Part shown: one piece after another, positions 62,192 through 64,000 of the stretch | Layout: each line of letters opens with the position of its first letter | Position numbering within the stretch: position 1 is the first letter of the stretch | Source: Salinisphaera dokdonensis | GTDB lineage: Bacteria > Pseudomonadota > Gammaproteobacteria > Nevskiales > Salinisphaeraceae | Direction of reading: 5' to 3' | DNA: 64,000 nt | NCBI RefSeq assembly: GCF_040361215.1 | Contig: NZ_APND01000003.1 | Location: 496,001 to 560,000, forward strand | Notes under the pieces: model-generated | Told to the model about the DNA's origin: nothing | What the model saw: the letters and a program-made list of their open reading frames with translations, nothing else | The model's database searches: none | Made by a program: the position numbers and the translations under genes

Positions 62192-62856
62192 GCGCGCTCG
62201 ATCTCGATCGCGTGGTGCGCGCTCATATCATCGCGCCGCATCCAGACGACGAAGCCATCGGCGCTTTTGGCCTGATCACCGCGTTGCGCCGCCGTGGTGC
62301 CGTCGTGGATGTGACGCTCGTCACCGACGGCGGCGCTTCCCATCCCGGCAGCCGCGCCTGGCCGCGCGCGCGGCTCAGCGCTGCCCGCTACGCAGAAACG
62401 CGCCGCGCCATGCGCCGTGCGGGGGTGCGTCGCCAGGATCTGCGTTTCCTCGGCTATCCGGACGGCGAGCTGGGCTTTGCCGGCTCGCCAACTGAAGGTC
62501 GACTGGCCCGCGATCTGGCCCGGCGGCCGCGCCCGGATCTGATCGTCACGCCGTCGATGAACGACAACCATGCCGACCATCGCGCAGTGGCGCGCGCTGT
62601 TGCCCGTGCCTGGCCGGGCGGCATACCGCGGCTGTCCTATCTCGTATGGCCTCGGCTCGTACCGCACCGGCCGCGTCCGCGCGGCCGCCAGATCGCAGCG
62701 CGACTAGGCAGCCATGCGGCAATGAAACGCGCCGCTCTGCGTCTTTATCGAACCCAGACCGGCGGCGTGAAAGACGACCCGGACGGTTTCCTGCTCGACC
62801 GTAACCTGCTCGTACGTTTCGGCCGCCCGGTCGAGCGCTTCGGTACCCGACCATGA
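62188..62856 (+). CDS. PIG-L/LmbE family deacetylase
   Basis: The protein has 222 residues. The zinc motif AHIIAPHPDDEAIG is near the N-terminus (His18, Asp21), and the third ligand is in NDNHADHRAVARAV. VTLVTDGGASHPGS is the usual strand after it. Family knowledge: removal of N-acetyl from GlcNAc-like sugars (LmbE, MshB, BshB, PIG-L). It overlaps its neighbours by four bases on both sides. In many bacteria this domain is fused to a methyltransferase like the one encoded next, which supports a joint job: deacetylation, then methylation of the freed amine. Confidence 0.9.
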   Translation: MSALDLDRVVRAHIIAPHPDDEAIGAFGLITALRRRGAVVDVTLVTDGGASHPGSRAWPRARLSAARYAETRRAMRRAGVRRQDLRFLGYPDGELGFAGSPTEGRLARDLARRPRPDLIVTPSMNDNHADHRAVARAVARAWPGGIPRLSYLVWPRLVPHRPRPRGRQIAARLGSHAAMKRAALRLYRTQTGGVKDDPDGFLLDRNLLVRFGRPVERFGTRP

Positions 62857-63446
62857 GCCTGAAAGCCCGCCGCGCAATCGATCTCGTCGGCTTCGAAGCC
62901 AAGTTCCGCGCACTCGGCGACCCTTGGCACACCTTCACCGCACGCGACGAGGCGATCAAGCGTGATCGCATCGTGCGCGCCGTAGGCAAGCGACCGGTCG
63001 CCCGACTACTGGAACTGGCCAGCGGCAATGGCTCCAACAGCCAGCGTCTCGCCACGCGTGCACTGCGTCTGGATGCCTGCGACGGCAGTGCAAGTGCCAC
63101 GGCACTTACCCGCAAGGCCCTGAAGAACTTTCCCCATGCGCACGCCTGGCAGATCGCACTGCCGGCGCCGCTACCGGGCAATCGTTACGACGCCGTGGTG
63201 ATCGCCGAACTGCTGTATTACCTGTCGCCACGCGACCTGAAACGCCTGGCCCGCGACGTGGCCACGGTTCTCGCGCCGGGCGCAACGCTGGTACTCGCCC
63301 ATCACCAGATCGAATTTCCGGATAACGCGCAGCGGACCGCCGATATTCATGGCCGCTTCGTTTCGGCGATGGCACGCAATCTGAAGCCTGGCCGTCGCTG
63401 GCAGAGTCGGCGCTGGCGCGTCGACGCCTGGCACGCACCCCGCTGA
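62853..63446 (+). CDS. NodS-like class I SAM-dependent methyltransferase
   Basis: The protein has 197 residues. Motif I is RLLELASGNGSNSQRLA, followed by LDACDGSASATALTRKAL, and the motif IV region YDAVVIAELLYYLSPRDLKRLARDVATVLAPGATLVLAHHQIEFPD (in pieces). The LLYYL and HHQIEFPDN segments resemble NodS, which N-methylates the deacetylated sugar of Nod factors. The ATG overlaps the PIG-L stop by four bases. It is the last gene of the GT4-GT2-ACAD-like-PIG-L-methyltransferase unit. The acceptor amine sugar is a prediction. Confidence 0.87.
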   Translation: MSLKARRAIDLVGFEAKFRALGDPWHTFTARDEAIKRDRIVRAVGKRPVARLLELASGNGSNSQRLATRALRLDACDGSASATALTRKALKNFPHAHAWQIALPAPLPGNRYDAVVIAELLYYLSPRDLKRLARDVATVLAPGATLVLAHHQIEFPDNAQRTADIHGRFVSAMARNLKPGRRWQSRRWRVDAWHAPR

Positions 63447-63569
63447 AAACAGAGCCGCCCGCCTACGCGCACGATAATCAACGCCTGACGGGTTAGAATC
63501 CCGAACGTGCATAGCGACAAGGGACAGCCGGCCGCGCCGCGCGCGCGAATCGAGCCGGGCGAGGGTGCG

Positions 63570-64000
63570 ATGGATCCGGATTTCGAGCAGTTCAAGCAGA
63601 TCGTCAGCGTTTCGAAAACCGACATCTGCACCACCCTCTATCGCCAGAACCGCGAGATGATCCGGATCAAGAAAGAGCACGTCGCGGTGAAGAACCTCGT
63701 GCGCATCATCGACTCCACCCTGCGACTCGCCAACACCACCGGCTTCTCGGCCATGAGTCTGCGCGACCTCTGCAACGACTCCGGCCTGAGCATGGGCGGG
63801 CTCTATGCCTATATCCGAAACAAGGACGACCTGATCGGGCTGATCCAGAGCCACGGTTTCATGCTCACCAAGCGCACGCTGCTGGACTTCACCCAGGACA
63901 TCTCGGAACCGCGCGAGAAACTCTTCGTCGCCATCAAGAGCCATCTGTTCCTAAGCGAGCTGATGCGGCCCTGGTTCTACTTCTCCTACATGGAAGCCAA
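63570..64000 (+). CDS. TetR/AcrR family transcriptional regulator, 3'-truncated by the window edge
   Basis: The frame runs past the right end; 143 codons are visible. The start at 63570 has GAGGG upstream; an in-frame GTG at 63507 is possible. After a 45-residue N-terminal extension the helix-turn-helix domain reads IIDSTLRLANTTGFSAMSLRDLCNDSGLSMGGLYAYIRNKDDLIGLI in conserved pieces. The ligand domain is only partly visible. Family knowledge: homodimeric repressors released by small ligands. It may control the upstream glycan unit, or one of the palindrome families in this window; neither link is shown by the sequence. Confidence 0.88.
   Translation, partial: MDPDFEQFKQIVSVSKTDICTTLYRQNREMIRIKKEHVAVKNLVRIIDSTLRLANTTGFSAMSLRDLCNDSGLSMGGLYAYIRNKDDLIGLIQSHGFMLTKRTLLDFTQDISEPREKLFVAIKSHLFLSELMRPWFYFSYMEA

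Noticed and set aside
54730..63446. A true Nod-factor synthesis locus
   Set aside because: There is no NodA acyltransferase, NodD regulator or chitin-synthase-length NodC. The likeness is limited to enzyme types, so only the chemistry, not the product, is compared.

Overview
The window is a GC-rich, gene-dense chromosomal segment. No rRNA, tRNA, transposase, phage gene or CRISPR array was seen. Gene content points to an aerobic gammaproteobacterium adapted to salt: many acyl-CoA dehydrogenases, ETF with ETF-quinone oxidoreductase, a BCCT osmolyte carrier, a Pmp3-type peptide and a sucrose-phosphate synthase/phosphatase. A Salinisphaera-like host is an inference from this mix; no marker gene here proves it.

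Layout. 1-7.7 kb holds housekeeping and envelope genes: the end of an M23 peptidase, two glycine-zipper proteins, a BCCT transporter, an exported acetamidase-family protein, Pmp3, a luciferase-like oxidoreductase and an OhrR-like MarR regulator. 7.9-10.3 kb is a glutaryl-CoA dehydrogenase/thiolase pair, divergent from a class II aldolase. 11.6-12.4 kb is non-coding and built from three related repeat copies, two of them forming a long inverted repeat. 12.4-18 kb is a run of minus-strand genes: two alpha/beta hydrolases, a methyltransferase, a 53-residue DUF2256 protein, a polyamine-type acetyltransferase next to a histone-deacetylase-family enzyme, and a PanE-type reductase.

18.1-30.3 kb holds two acyl-CoA catabolic operons. 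One resembles the pim (pimelate/dicarboxylate) operon: CoA ligase, PimF-like multifunctional enzyme and the PimC/PimD-like dehydrogenases. The other resembles the kinase and ACAD parts of ACAD10/11 and the lva pathway: an ACAD11-like dehydrogenase, an SDR and an APH-type kinase, followed by surE. A thioesterase and an IclR regulator come next. 30.8-45.2 kb carries a multidrug-type MFS protein, a zinc-free MDR reductase and two complete Liv-type ABC transporter operons side by side. The second of these has a frameshifted substrate-binding protein gene and a LivF whose Walker A lysine is arginine. 45.5-54.5 kb continues fatty-acid metabolism: SDR, ETF-QO, EtfB, EtfA, MaoC hydratase, enoyl-CoA isomerase-like crotonase, a Csp-like copper protein, nitronate monooxygenase and a thiolase.

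54.7-63.4 kb is a glycan or solute cluster: a MurG-like GT, two GT2 proteins, sucrose-phosphate synthase fused to a phosphatase, a GT4, an acyl-CoA-dehydrogenase-like protein, a PIG-L deacetylase and a NodS-like methyltransferase, the last four tightly overlapping. A TetR regulator runs off the right edge.

The most interesting unifying signal is a 13-bp palindrome, GAAAC-N3-GTTTC and close variants, in seven intergenic regions next to the catabolic and transport operons. It resembles the published motif of the fatty-acid-responsive TetR repressor PsrA. A second palindrome, GAAC-N4-GTTC, lies in three of the same regions, twice at an identical 103-bp offset.
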